Source: Planctomycetota bacterium (lineage in GTDB: Bacteria > Planctomycetota > Phycisphaerae > UBA1845 > PWPN01). Taken from it: DNA of 64,000 nucleotides. The notes under the pieces are model-generated. The model searched no databases. It was not told where the DNA came from and saw only the letters and a list, made by a program, of their open reading frames with translations. The position numbers were made by a program, and so were the translations under genes. Positions 50,409 through 59,027 of this stretch are shown here, in pieces. Within the stretch, counting starts at the first letter, position 1. Each line of letters begins with the position of its first letter. The stretch spans positions 434,001 through 498,000 of the forward strand of contig JAKPHF010000077.1 of the NCBI GenBank assembly GCA_029550525.1, written 5' to 3'.

Positions 50409-50723
50409 CAATGTGCCAGCGATGGCATGCTGGCAGGCATCCTGTCCACGCTGCGCAAGCTGGAAGCGTGCACCATAACAACACCGTTGGTCTCGTAGGG
50501 CGTCCGGACCCATCGAACTGAGTCCGTCGGTCAAGCTGTCCGGCGGCTCGCGCAGGCTTACGCCTCCACCAATGGCTTTCCCGCACTTTCAGGTACGTTG
50601 AGCACGTACTGCCAGCAACCCGGCAACCGGCTTGCGGCGTCGTCGTTTGACTTGCGGCGACCGGGCCGGTCAAATGAACGGCGGAATCATCTCGACCAGG
50701 TTCAAGTCCAGCAGGAGGCAACC
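50409..50723. other. intergenic region with decayed palindromic repeat
   Basis: No supported gene in 315 bases. AGCTGGAAGCGTGCACCATAA (from about 50458) is a decayed copy of the 16035-16086 element. Its right-hand terminal repeat survives with a changed base, but the left does not. Confidence 0.5.
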
Positions 50724-51353
50724 GTGGGGCCAGAGGACTATCGCCGGCGGTTTCGGTCGTGCGGCCGGAACGTGACGATTGCGGCCGATGCCATGATCGA
50801 GCACCCAGAGGTGATGGAGGTCGGCGACAATGTCACCATCATGCGGGGCTTCCAGATGATGGGGCGACCGAAGATCTGCCGGATCGGCTCGCACGTGACG
50901 TTTTACCCCAACTGTTTCATCCAGGGCTCGGCCGGGCGGTTCATCATCGGCGAGCACGTCGAGTTTTTTCCGGGCACATATATTTCACTGGGCGACTGGG
51001 AGACCAGCTTCGTCGAGGTCGGTCATCATTGTCATTTCGCTCCCAACTGCGTGCTGTATGGCTGGGGCGGGCTGAAGATCTCCGACTACTGCAACATTGC
51101 CGCTCACACCGTGTTCGCGACCGTCGGCCACCACGACGAGATCACTGACAGGCCCATGGCGCTCACCGGCGAGAAGGCCGGGCCGATCACATTGGAGGAG
51201 GATGTGTGGGTGGCGGCCAACGTGACCATCACCGCCAACACGCGGATCGGCCGCGGCTGCGTGATCGGAGCGAACGCTGTGGTCACTCGCGATACCGAGC
51301 CGATGGGCGTGTACGTCGGCGTGCCGGCGAGGTTGAAGAGAATGCGGAGCTGA
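50724..51353 (+). CDS. left-handed beta-helix acyltransferase
   Basis: A 209-residue hexapeptide-repeat transferase (LpxA/maltose acetyltransferase superfamily), with repeats such as VGDNVTIMRGFQMM, IGSHVTFYPN and LEEDVWVAANVTITANTRIG and the conserved terminal VGVPARLKR. It would acylate a sugar or nucleotide sugar. The GTG start is backed by AGGAGG five bases upstream; the upstream ATG at 50598 is in repetitive, unconserved sequence. Confidence 0.88.
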   Translation: MGPEDYRRRFRSCGRNVTIAADAMIEHPEVMEVGDNVTIMRGFQMMGRPKICRIGSHVTFYPNCFIQGSAGRFIIGEHVEFFPGTYISLGDWETSFVEVGHHCHFAPNCVLYGWGGLKISDYCNIAAHTVFATVGHHDEITDRPMALTGEKAGPITLEEDVWVAANVTITANTRIGRGCVIGANAVVTRDTEPMGVYVGVPARLKRMRS

Positions 51354-51386
51354 GCAAAGGGGGCAAGCGAAAGAAGGAGTGAGGAT

Positions 51387-52784
51387 ATGATCCACGCGCC
51401 TTTACGGATCGGCCTGGTGCTGGCGGCGATTGGATTCGCGGCTGCCATCCCATGCGCGGCGGCGGAGCTGCAGGTAGGCATGGCGAGCGTGGACATCACG
51501 CCGCCGGTGGGCTGCCGGTTGAGCGGCTATTTCGTCGAGCGGGTGAGCACGGCCGTTCACGATCCGCTGCAGGCCAAGGCGATGTACTTCGCTCAAGGCG
51601 ATGAACGGGTGGTCCTAGTGATCTGTGACCTGATCGGCATATCACGGACCGTTTCGACAGATGCCCGCAAGCGAATCGCCGATGCGACGGGCGTTCCGCT
51701 TTCCAACATCATCGTTTGTGCGACGCACACGCACACGGCGCCGTTGTATTTCGGGCCGATGCGCGAACACCTGCACGCGATGGCTGTCGCGAAACACGGC
51801 AGCGATCCCTGCGAAACGATTGATTACCCGAAGTTTCTGGCCGACAGGATCGTGCAATCGGCGATCGAAGCCCGCGCAGCGGCGCAGCCGGTGAAGCTCC
51901 ACGCCGGTTCGACGATGCAGGAGCCGCCGCTATCGTTCAATCGGCGGTATTTCCTGGAAGACGGCTCGGTGCGGACGAATCCCGGTCGGCGCAAGGACGT
52001 GGTTCGGCCGGCCGGTCCGATCGATCCGGTCGTGGACGTGCTGTTCATGCGCGATGCCGCCGGCGAGCCGATGGGCTGTTTTACCGTGTTCTCGCTGCAT
52101 CTGGATACCACGGGCGGAACGGAGTTCTCGGCGGACTATCCCTTCTATCTCGAGAAGAGCCTCCGCGAAGCGTTCGGGCCGCGCTTCGTGTCCGTGTTCG
52201 GGCTGGGCACGTGCGGGGACGTGAATCATATCGATCTGAAGGCAGCTCAGCGCCGAACGGCGGCCGAGATCGGCACCGCGCTGGCCGATACGGTTCGCAA
52301 GGTCTTGCCCGAATTGCCGGCCGTCGAGCCCGATCTGGCCGCGGCCGGCGTTCGCGTGGACGTGCCGCTGCAGAGCTATCCACCCGACAAGGTGGTCGAG
52401 GCTCGCGAGCGGATCAAGCTGGTCGGGACGCGGAAGCTGGAATTCCTCGAGGAAGTGGAAGCCTGCAAGATCGTGGATCTGCAGACGAGACCGGGAACGA
52501 CGGTCACGCTGGAGGTGCAGGCGATCCGGCTCGGCCGGGATGTCGCAATTGTGACGCTGCCGGGCGAGATCTTTGTCGAACTGGGATTGGCGGTAAAAAA
52601 GGCATCGCCGTTCCGCCAGACGATCGTGGTCGAACTGGCCAACGACGCCGTCGCCTACGTGCCGACGAAGAAAGCGTTCGCCGAAGGCGGCTACGAAACG
52701 GTCAACTCTCGCATCCAGCCCGGCGGTGGCGAGGCACTGGTGGACGCGGCCGGGCAGTTGCTGAGCCAATTGGCTTCAAACTGA
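51387..52784 (+). CDS. exported neutral ceramidase-like protein (N-terminal domain type)
   Basis: A 465-residue exported protein of the neutral/alkaline non-lysosomal ceramidase superfamily. Signal peptide (1-25), then VDITPPVGCRLSGYF, CDLIGIS, VCATHTHTAP (metal-binding His pair), HLDTTGGTEFSADYP, and FGLGTCGDVNHIDL. Only the catalytic domain is present, without the C-terminal immunoglobulin-like domain. Planctomycete members are many and their substrates unproven. GAAGGAGTGAGG precedes the ATG. Confidence 0.86.
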   Translation: MIHAPLRIGLVLAAIGFAAAIPCAAAELQVGMASVDITPPVGCRLSGYFVERVSTAVHDPLQAKAMYFAQGDERVVLVICDLIGISRTVSTDARKRIADATGVPLSNIIVCATHTHTAPLYFGPMREHLHAMAVAKHGSDPCETIDYPKFLADRIVQSAIEARAAAQPVKLHAGSTMQEPPLSFNRRYFLEDGSVRTNPGRRKDVVRPAGPIDPVVDVLFMRDAAGEPMGCFTVFSLHLDTTGGTEFSADYPFYLEKSLREAFGPRFVSVFGLGTCGDVNHIDLKAAQRRTAAEIGTALADTVRKVLPELPAVEPDLAAAGVRVDVPLQSYPPDKVVEARERIKLVGTRKLEFLEEVEACKIVDLQTRPGTTVTLEVQAIRLGRDVAIVTLPGEIFVELGLAVKKASPFRQTIVVELANDAVAYVPTKKAFAEGGYETVNSRIQPGGGEALVDAAGQLLSQLASN

Positions 52785-52797
52785 GCAAGGAACAAGC

Positions 52798-54018
52798 ATG
52801 ACACACACTCGTCAAATGAAATGGGCTTTGTCGCTGGTGTGCTTTGCGGGCCTGATTCAAACATCGCTCGGCCAGACGCCGGCGCGGTTCGAACAGAAGG
52901 AGTTCGTGATCAGCTTCTGGGTGGACCCGCCCGCCGACGAGCAAATGGACGTGCACTACCGGCGGATCGCTGAGGCGAACTTCACGGTCGTGCTGGGCGG
53001 ATTCGGGGCGACCACGCCGGAACAGATGAAGCGCCAGCTCGAGTTGTGCGAGAAGTACGGGCTCAAAGTCATCCTCCCCGGCCGGCAGGGACCGGCGGAT
53101 CAATTGCCTGACGGGCCGGCTTGCATCGGTTACATCCTCAAGGATGAGCCGACCGCGGCAGAGTTCCCCGAGTTGGCTGCGCGAGTCAAAGAGTTCCGTG
53201 CGGCACGGCCGGGCAAGCTGGCGCTGATCAATCTGTTCCCGTCGTATGCGCCGCTGAGCGCACTGGGCACGCCGAGTTACGACGAGCATGTCCGGCTATT
53301 CGTCGAGCAGACGAATACTGACGTACTGTGCTTTGATTACTATCCCATGATGACGCCCGATGCCGATGGCCGGCAGGGTTACTGCGAGAACCTGGAAGTA
53401 GTCCGCCGGCACTCGCTGCAGGCGGGTATTCCGTTCTGGAACTTTTTCAACACCATGCCGTTCGGCCCGCATTCCGATCCGACGGAAGCGCAGCTTTGCT
53501 GGCAGATCTACACATCTCTGGCCTACGGCGCCAAGGGCGTGTTGTACTTTTGCTACTGGACGCCGCGAGGACACGAGTTCCCCAAAGGCGGGGCGATCAT
53601 CACCCCGGAGGGCCGGCCCACGCGGCACTACGAGCAGGCGAAGCGGATCAACGCGCGGCTCCAGCAGCTCGGGCCGACGTTGATGAAGCTGACCAGCACG
53701 CAGGTGGTGCGGATCAAGCCGAAAGAAGATTCCCGCGCACTGTTGAAAGGCACGCCGCTGCGCAGCCTGAGCGACGGCGATTATCTGGTGGGCATCTTCG
53801 ATCACGCCGATGGTCGCCAGGGCGTGCTCTTGAACAACTACCACTTCGCATACACCGCGTGGCCGACCGTCAAGTTCGCCGCGGATCCCGACAAGATCGT
53901 GGAGATCGATCCACAAACCGGTGAGGAAGTTCCCCTGCGCGATGACAGTCCGGACATGCCGGGCTTGCAACTTTCGCTCGATGCCGGCGAGGGGCGGTTG
54001 TTTCTCGTGTCGGAATAA
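52798..54018 (+). CDS. secreted TIM-barrel glycoside-hydrolase-like protein
   Basis: A 406-residue exported protein, 13 bases after the ceramidase-like gene and probably co-transcribed. A signal peptide (about 1-26, ending LGQ) is followed by a barrel with GYILKDEPTA (candidate acid/base Glu), CFDYYPMM, PFWNFFNTMPFG and GVLYFCYWTP. The C-terminal 100 residues look like a beta-sandwich. It fits planctomycete glycosidase-like families; the substrate is unknown. A heptamer array begins two bases after the stop. Confidence 0.78.
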   Translation: MTHTRQMKWALSLVCFAGLIQTSLGQTPARFEQKEFVISFWVDPPADEQMDVHYRRIAEANFTVVLGGFGATTPEQMKRQLELCEKYGLKVILPGRQGPADQLPDGPACIGYILKDEPTAAEFPELAARVKEFRAARPGKLALINLFPSYAPLSALGTPSYDEHVRLFVEQTNTDVLCFDYYPMMTPDADGRQGYCENLEVVRRHSLQAGIPFWNFFNTMPFGPHSDPTEAQLCWQIYTSLAYGAKGVLYFCYWTPRGHEFPKGGAIITPEGRPTRHYEQAKRINARLQQLGPTLMKLTSTQVVRIKPKEDSRALLKGTPLRSLSDGDYLVGIFDHADGRQGVLLNNYHFAYTAWPTVKFAADPDKIVEIDPQTGEEVPLRDDSPDMPGLQLSLDAGEGRLFLVSE

Positions 54019-54019
54019 G

Positions 54020-54047
54020 GCCTGAGACTTGAGACCTGAGTCCTGAG
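54020..54047. repeat. heptamer array, ACCTGAG family
   Basis: Four 7-base units (GCCTGAG, ACTTGAG, ACCTGAG, TCCTGAG) starting two bases after a stop codon. Confidence 0.88.
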
Positions 54048-54051
54048 GGGG

Positions 54052-54133
54052 GGCGGGTGGCTCGCCCGCCTACTGCATGCCTGAAGCATGCACCACAAAG
54101 AAAAAGGCGGGCAAGATGTCCGTCCCCCCGCGG
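54052..54133. repeat. palindrome cluster between convergent genes
   Basis: Three elements: GGCGGGTGGCTCGCCCGCC (54052-54070), TGCATGC-CTGAA-GCATGCA followed by CCACAA (54074-54097), and a decayed GGCGGGCAAGATGTCCGTCC (from about 54106). They combine both palindrome families seen inside the hydrogenase operon. Confidence 0.8.
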
Positions 54134-54134
54134 A

Positions 54135-55262
54135 TCAGAGAACGCCCATGTCAAAGTTGGTCTGGGGGGGGACGGGTACGCCCAGCGTGCGCAGACCGTC
54201 GGGATTCTTGGCGTAGCGGTAGGCAGTCTCCGGGGTGATGCGCCGGCTGCACGCGAGGTAGGCGAGGCTTTCGTCGAGCGTCTGCATGCCCCAGCGCTTG
54301 CCCGTTTGGATGGCGGTGTCGATGGCTTCGATCTTGTTCAGGCGGATGGCGGCCCGCGCAGCATCGTTGGCGACGAGGATTTCCATGGCCAGCGCCCGCT
54401 TCGTGCCGGGCGTGATGCTAGGCAGCAGGTGCTGGCTCACCACGATCCGCAGCGACAGGGCGAGCTGGCCGCGAATGTCCTGCTGACGCTCGGCGGGGAA
54501 GATATCGATGAGCCGGGTGATCGCGCCCTTGGCGTCCTGCGTATGCACGGTGGACATGACCAAGTGGCCGGTCTCGGCGGCACTGATGGCCATACGGGCG
54601 GTTTCGATGTCGCGTACCTCGCCGCAGAGGATGACATCGGGATCCTGTCGCAAGGCCGAGCGAAGCCCGTCCGCGAAGCTGGCGACGTCCAGGCCCACTT
54701 CCCGCTGCGTGATCACCGAATTGGCCTTGGGCTCGAACAGGTACTCGATGGGCTCTTCGATGGTGACGATGCGGCGGTGGCCGAGCTGATTCAACTGTTC
54801 GACCAGGCCGGCCAGCGTGGTGGTCTTGCCGGCGCCGGTGACGCCCGTGATCAGCACAAGGCCATTGTGCAGGCTCACGATTCGCCGCACGAGATCCTGT
54901 GGAATGCCCATCCACTCGAACGACGGAATCTGCGAGGGCACGTAACGCAGGCATGCCCCGATCGCCCCCTGGCTCACAAAGACGTTGACGCGAAAGCGCA
55001 CGGGGGCGTCGTCGCGAGGCAGCGTTAGTGAAAAGTCGAAATCCTTGAGCGACGCCATTTTGTCCCGCAACTCGGTGGGTACGATGCTGGCTACCATGCG
55101 GGCGGTGGCTTCGCGGGTGAGATTCGTATCGGCGGCGGGGAACAGGTCGCCATGGATGCGCAGCATGGGGGCGTGCCCGACGGCTAGGTGAAGGTCCGAG
55201 GCTTCCTTCGTCAGACCGGTTTCGATCAGCGACAGAAGTTCGGGATCGACTGTGGTGCTCAT
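54135..55262 (-). CDS. pilT: PilT-like type IV pilus retraction ATPase
   Basis: A 375-residue hexameric ATPase of the PilT/GspE superfamily. N-terminal PAS-like domain with EASDLHLAVGHAPMLRI; Walker A GVTGAGKTTTLAG; Asp box TIEEPIEYLF; Walker B DPDVILCGEVRDIETA; His box TGHLVMSTVHTQDA. It drives pilus disassembly at the cytoplasmic membrane. The usual Met after GE is Val (GEVRD), a minor change. It follows kdsA by 56 bases in the same direction. No pilus assembly genes are adjacent. Confidence 0.93.
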   Translation of the reverse strand: MSTTVDPELLSLIETGLTKEASDLHLAVGHAPMLRIHGDLFPAADTNLTREATARMVASIVPTELRDKMASLKDFDFSLTLPRDDAPVRFRVNVFVSQGAIGACLRYVPSQIPSFEWMGIPQDLVRRIVSLHNGLVLITGVTGAGKTTTLAGLVEQLNQLGHRRIVTIEEPIEYLFEPKANSVITQREVGLDVASFADGLRSALRQDPDVILCGEVRDIETARMAISAAETGHLVMSTVHTQDAKGAITRLIDIFPAERQQDIRGQLALSLRIVVSQHLLPSITPGTKRALAMEILVANDAARAAIRLNKIEAIDTAIQTGKRWGMQTLDESLAYLACSRRITPETAYRYAKNPDGLRTLGVPVPPQTNFDMGVL

Positions 55263-55318
55263 ACTGGACTGATATGCGCGTCACTGCCCCTGGGTTGCGG
55301 CCACGGGCATTTTCGGGC

Positions 55319-56161
55319 TCAATCGGCGGCGTTGAGCGCCTCGTGGATGCGCAGGCAGCCTCGCAGCAGCTCGGCCAAGCGGTCCAGCGGCCAGACGGTG
55401 TTGGCGTCGCTCTTGGCTTTATCGGGCCTGTCGTGCACCTCGAGGAACAGGGCGTGCGCGCCGGCGGCCACCGCGGCCCGGGCGAGATAGGGGGCCATCT
55501 CCCGCTGTCCGCCGGTCACTTCGCCGCCCTGGCCCGGCAACTGACAGGAATGCGTCGCGTCAAAAATGACCGGAGCCAGACGCGACATGAGCGGGATGGC
55601 AGTCATGTCGTTGACCAGTCGCCCGTAACCGAAGAACGTGCCGCGCTCGGTCAGCAAAATCTGCTCGTTGCCCGTCTCGCGAATCTTGTCCACCACCAGT
55701 CGCATCTCGTGGGGCGACATGAACTGACCCTTCTTGACGTTCACCGGCCGGTGCGTCTGGGCGGCAGCGGTGACCAGGTCGGTCTGGCGGCAGAGGAAGG
55801 CGGGAATCTGGATCATGTCCAGAACCTTGGCCGCCGCCTCGGCATGGCCCGGGTCGTGGATGTCGGAGACCACCGGCACGCCGAGTGACATATGTACGTC
55901 AGAAAGAATGGCCAGGCCGGCGTCGATACCCGGGCCGCGGAAGCTGCGGACGCTCGACCGGTTGGCCTTGTCGTAGCTGGCCTTGAAGATGAGCGGGACC
56001 TCCAGTTCGTCGGCGACGCCCTGGATCTGCTCGGCCAACCGCAGCGTGTGATCGCGCGATTCGATGACGCAGGGGCCGGCGATGAGGGCGAGGCGGCATC
56101 CCGGCCCGATCTGAACCTTACCGACGGAAACCGGCGATGTGGCAGTGGTCTGCTGTGGCAT
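55319..56161 (-). CDS. kdsA: 3-deoxy-8-phosphooctulonate synthase, metal-dependent type
   Basis: A 280-residue enzyme that condenses arabinose 5-phosphate with phosphoenolpyruvate for Kdo, hence lipopolysaccharide. Motifs: LIAGPCVIESRD, KASYDKANRSS, CRQTDLV, NVKKGQFMSP, TERGTFFGYGRLVNDM, DATHSCQLPG and EVHDRPDKAKSD. The Cys in AGPC is the metal ligand of class II enzymes; class I has Asn there. The ATG lies about where transcription from the promoter at 56169-56196 should begin, suggesting a leaderless mRNA; an ATG three codons earlier would be upstream of that start. Confidence 0.95.
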   Translation of the reverse strand: MPQQTTATSPVSVGKVQIGPGCRLALIAGPCVIESRDHTLRLAEQIQGVADELEVPLIFKASYDKANRSSVRSFRGPGIDAGLAILSDVHMSLGVPVVSDIHDPGHAEAAAKVLDMIQIPAFLCRQTDLVTAAAQTHRPVNVKKGQFMSPHEMRLVVDKIRETGNEQILLTERGTFFGYGRLVNDMTAIPLMSRLAPVIFDATHSCQLPGQGGEVTGGQREMAPYLARAAVAAGAHALFLEVHDRPDKAKSDANTVWPLDRLAELLRGCLRIHEALNAAD

Positions 56162-56168
56162 GCCGGCC

Positions 56169-56196
56169 ATTGTAGCGGAGCCGGCGCGTCCGGCAA
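56169..56196 (-). promoter_or_regulatory. kdsA promoter implying a leaderless transcript
   Basis: On the minus strand: TTGCCG, 16-base spacer, TACAAT, whose end is 7 bases from the ATG. Confidence 0.6.
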
Positions 56197-56295
56197 CTGG
56201 GCGGGGCCCCGTCCTCGCGCGGTCGCATGCGGGACAGCGGCGGTTGTGGTATGGTGAAGGCGGGAAGGCCGCGGGAGAGTTCGGGAGTCGTGCGG

Positions 56296-57249
56296 ATGCC
56301 GGCGAGCATGCCGATGGACGATGATCTCGCCTGTCAGCGGTTCTATGATGCTCGCTACGCCAGCGGGTACATGGAGGAATGGCCTGCGCGCCGGGTGGCA
56401 CGCGTTCGCGAAATCATCGCGGACCTGGGGTTGCCGGCGAAGGGCACGGCGGTGGATTTCGGTTGCGGAAACGGTGTGTTCGCCGCCGTACTGCGCGACA
56501 GTCTGCCGGGCTGGCGCATCGTCGGGCTGGACGTGAGCCGGATCGCGATTGCCAACGCTCGTCGGACGGTGCTGGGGTGCGAGTTCCATCATCTCGACGA
56601 GAGCGACACGCGAACGCCCGGCGAGTCGCGGGGCGATTGGGTCGGCGAAGCAGACCTGTTGTTCACGCACCACGTTCTCGAACACGTGCGCGATCTCGAC
56701 CGCTGCTGGACGCGCATGGCCGGGCTGATGAAACCGCGCTCGTGGATGTTGCACGTCCTGCCCTGCGGGAATCCGGGCAGCTTCGAGCATCGGTTGTGTA
56801 GTCTGCGAGCCGACGGCATCGACGCGCAAGCGGGCGGGCGATTCTTCTATGAGGATCCGGCGCATCTGCGGCGGCTGCAGACCGGCGACATGGTTCGGTG
56901 GGCCGGCCGCTTCGGCTATCGCGTGGCCCGCGCGTATTACGGGCATCATCAGGTCGAGGCGGTCGATTGGCTCAGCGGCAACGGCGTGCGGTTCGTGCTG
57001 GACCTGTGCGATCCGACAAAGGCGGTCGATGCGAAGGCGGCTCGCGAGCTGACAAAGATTCGTCGCCGGCTGCTGTGGATGGCGCTGGTCAAGCGACTGG
57101 CTCGGGACCGGCGGATGTGGATGCAGCCGTTAGCGGTCCCCGCGAAGTGGATGACGAATCGATGGGCTCAGGCCGCCAATCGCGAGTGGCAGCAGATGCG
57201 CGACGATCCCGCCGGCAGCGAGATGTACCTCGCGTTTCGTCGGGACTGA
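56296..57249 (+). CDS. SAM-dependent methyltransferase, class I
   Basis: A 317-residue protein with a class I methyltransferase domain at about 25-190: VDFGCGNGVFAAVLRD (motif I), VGLDVSRIAIANAR, DLLFTHHVLEHVRDL and MLHVLPCGNPGSFEH. The C-terminal 120 residues are unassigned and basic. The start with GGGAG nine bases upstream is used. The TGA stop lies in the first unit of a heptamer array. It is divergent from kdsA, so a role in surface glycan methylation is possible, but not shown. Confidence 0.82.
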   Translation: MPASMPMDDDLACQRFYDARYASGYMEEWPARRVARVREIIADLGLPAKGTAVDFGCGNGVFAAVLRDSLPGWRIVGLDVSRIAIANARRTVLGCEFHHLDESDTRTPGESRGDWVGEADLLFTHHVLEHVRDLDRCWTRMAGLMKPRSWMLHVLPCGNPGSFEHRLCSLRADGIDAQAGGRFFYEDPAHLRRLQTGDMVRWAGRFGYRVARAYYGHHQVEAVDWLSGNGVRFVLDLCDPTKAVDAKAARELTKIRRRLLWMALVKRLARDRRMWMQPLAVPAKWMTNRWAQAANREWQQMRDDPAGSEMYLAFRRD

Positions 57250-57299
57250 GGCCTGAGAGTTGAGACCTCAGACCTGAGTCTGGAGTCTTGAGTTTTGAG
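57244..57299. repeat. heptamer array of eight units, containing a stop codon
   Basis: Eight contiguous 7-base units, nearly all ending in GAG (GACTGAG, GCCTGAG, AGTTGAG, TTTTGAG and similar; one is ACCTCAG). The stop of the methyltransferase is in unit one. The 56-base length is an exact multiple of seven. Confidence 0.92.
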
Positions 57300-57315
57300 G
57301 GGAGAAACATGAAGA

Positions 57316-57334
57316 GGCGGGCAAGATGCCCGCC
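57316..57334. repeat. GGCGGGCA-AGA-TGCCCGCC palindrome
   Basis: Identical 19-base core to 36450-36468, followed by CCCCGGAAACGGC, at a convergent junction. Confidence 0.85.
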
Positions 57335-57368
57335 CCCCGGAAACGGCACCGATACGTTGGTTCGTGCT

Positions 57369-59027
57369 TCACGGTTGCCAGAGCTTCAATGTCACCGGGC
57401 CGGTCATGCGCGGCGGGGCCACGCGATAGAAGAAGTAGTCCAGACCCGCTTGCGGCTTATGCGCGACGGTGATGCGCAGGCGGTTGACGCCGGGACGAAG
57501 CTGCCCGGTCACGACGAAGCGGAAGGGCGGCCAGTGGTCGGTCATGACCGGCCCGTCGTTGAGCGTCACCTCGCAATGGTTCTGCACGTTGCCCAAGTCG
57601 AGCAGGGCGGCGCCGGCACAATCTTCGGCACTGCAGGTCAGTTCGTACTCGTACGTACGCTTATCGCCCGGGCCGTAGACGTCTTCGGTCAGATCGAACA
57701 ACGTGTCGCGCCCGCTGACCAGCCAGGGCGACTTCAGTTCCAACACGCGGGCATTGTGCGCGGGGATCATGCGCGCTACGGCATCGAGCACCGCATCGGG
57801 AACTTGCCCGCTCGCATCGGCAACCACTACGACCGATTGATCGTCCGGAGCCCGAATGGCGGCGATCCTTTCGCGCACTGCCGGTGACAGTGACGCCGGC
57901 GCCACCAGCGTGATGACGCGGAAATCCATGTCAGCCAGATCGGCGACGATTTCGGAGAGCACGGCGGCATACGCATCGGGACTCATGCCGACGGTTTCTT
58001 TCGCGGCTGCCGGTGCATAGCTGATGGGCGGGAATACCATGCCGCCAGTCCGACGCGCCCACTCCATCGACAGACGCGTCGTTGCGGCGATCGTCTCATC
58101 GGCCGGCGTTACCGGCACGTACACGACGGGCGCTTGCTCGAAGCGGTGCATCCATTGTTGTGGCAGCAGGTGATCGTAACGCACTTCGGGTGAGAGCGGT
58201 TCATACTTCGGCCAGGCGATCGGTCCGCGAATCCGGCCGTATTGCGCATCGCCCAGTGCTTCGCCGACCACGCGGGCCAGACCGTCGATGACCGCCTCAG
58301 CGCCGCGGCGTCCGTAGAACTCGTTCGCCCAAACCCGCGGGTCGAGCTGGTAAATGCCGTAGAGCTCGGTGCGCTGGCGGAATTCGTGGGCGGGCGGTAT
58401 GACATCGCCTGCCGGACGTGTGGTCGCGGGCAGCGGCGGCAGCCGGTTCAAGTCCACCAGCCCGGGCCGCAGGAACATGAGCACCGACGTTTCCCAGGCT
58501 CCGGCGTGATCGCCGGCCGGCATGCCCTCAACGACCAGATTCTCCGAGAGCGTGATGACCTTCATGCCGCCGCGCTGGTTGAACTTCTCGGCCACCTCGG
58601 GCACGACGCCCGGATAATGGCCCGAGAGGTAGACCGCCACCTTGAAGCCCATCGCTTCGATGTCGGTGAGGATCTGCTCGGCGGCGGCGTCATAGTTCGC
58701 CTTGTCGATGGTCACCGTGCCGCGCGGATACTTCGCCGGGTCGAACGGAGTGGAAGCATCGGCGCCCATCCAGACCGTGGGGAAGCACACGCCGCCCAGC
58801 GTCCGAGCCGCCACCTGGGCCAGCGTCTCGGCTTTGAGGGCATCCAGGCCGCACGCCGACTGCTCACCGTGCCACTCGTTGATGCCTGCCGGGATGAACG
58901 CCACCGGATGTTTGCGGATCGCCTCCCGCCGCTCGGCTGCGGTCATGCGCTCGTATTGCGAGGAACCACCGGCCAGCGCCGCCGTCGCGGTCAGGCTGAT
59001 GGCAACGAGAATCAATCCCTTGGACAT
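57369..59027 (-). CDS. exported double creatininase-domain protein
   Basis: A 552-residue exported protein. Signal peptide (1-19), then a creatininase (creatinine amidohydrolase) domain with PAGINEWHGEQSACGLD (metal-binding Glu/His/Asp), LSGHYPG and AGAWETSVLM (Glu). A second, degenerate copy follows at about residues 275-385 (VVYVPVTPADETIAATTRLS, GGMVFPPISYAP, DMDFRVITLVAP) without the metal ligands. The last 110 residues look like a beta-sandwich carbohydrate-binding domain (YTYELTC region, CEVTLNDGPV, LRPGVNRLRITV). GGAGG precedes the ATG. The substrate is unknown; an exported amidohydrolase role is plausible. Confidence 0.8.
   Translation of the reverse strand: MSKGLILVAISLTATAALAGGSSQYERMTAAERREAIRKHPVAFIPAGINEWHGEQSACGLDALKAETLAQVAARTLGGVCFPTVWMGADASTPFDPAKYPRGTVTIDKANYDAAAEQILTDIEAMGFKVAVYLSGHYPGVVPEVAEKFNQRGGMKVITLSENLVVEGMPAGDHAGAWETSVLMFLRPGLVDLNRLPPLPATTRPAGDVIPPAHEFRQRTELYGIYQLDPRVWANEFYGRRGAEAVIDGLARVVGEALGDAQYGRIRGPIAWPKYEPLSPEVRYDHLLPQQWMHRFEQAPVVYVPVTPADETIAATTRLSMEWARRTGGMVFPPISYAPAAAKETVGMSPDAYAAVLSEIVADLADMDFRVITLVAPASLSPAVRERIAAIRAPDDQSVVVVADASGQVPDAVLDAVARMIPAHNARVLELKSPWLVSGRDTLFDLTEDVYGPGDKRTYEYELTCSAEDCAGAALLDLGNVQNHCEVTLNDGPVMTDHWPPFRFVVTGQLRPGVNRLRITVAHKPQAGLDYFFYRVAPPRMTGPVTLKLWQP

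Noticed and set aside
57244..57299. Heptamer arrays as CRISPR repeats.
   Set aside because: Units are 7 bases, contiguous and degenerate, with no spacers and no cas genes.
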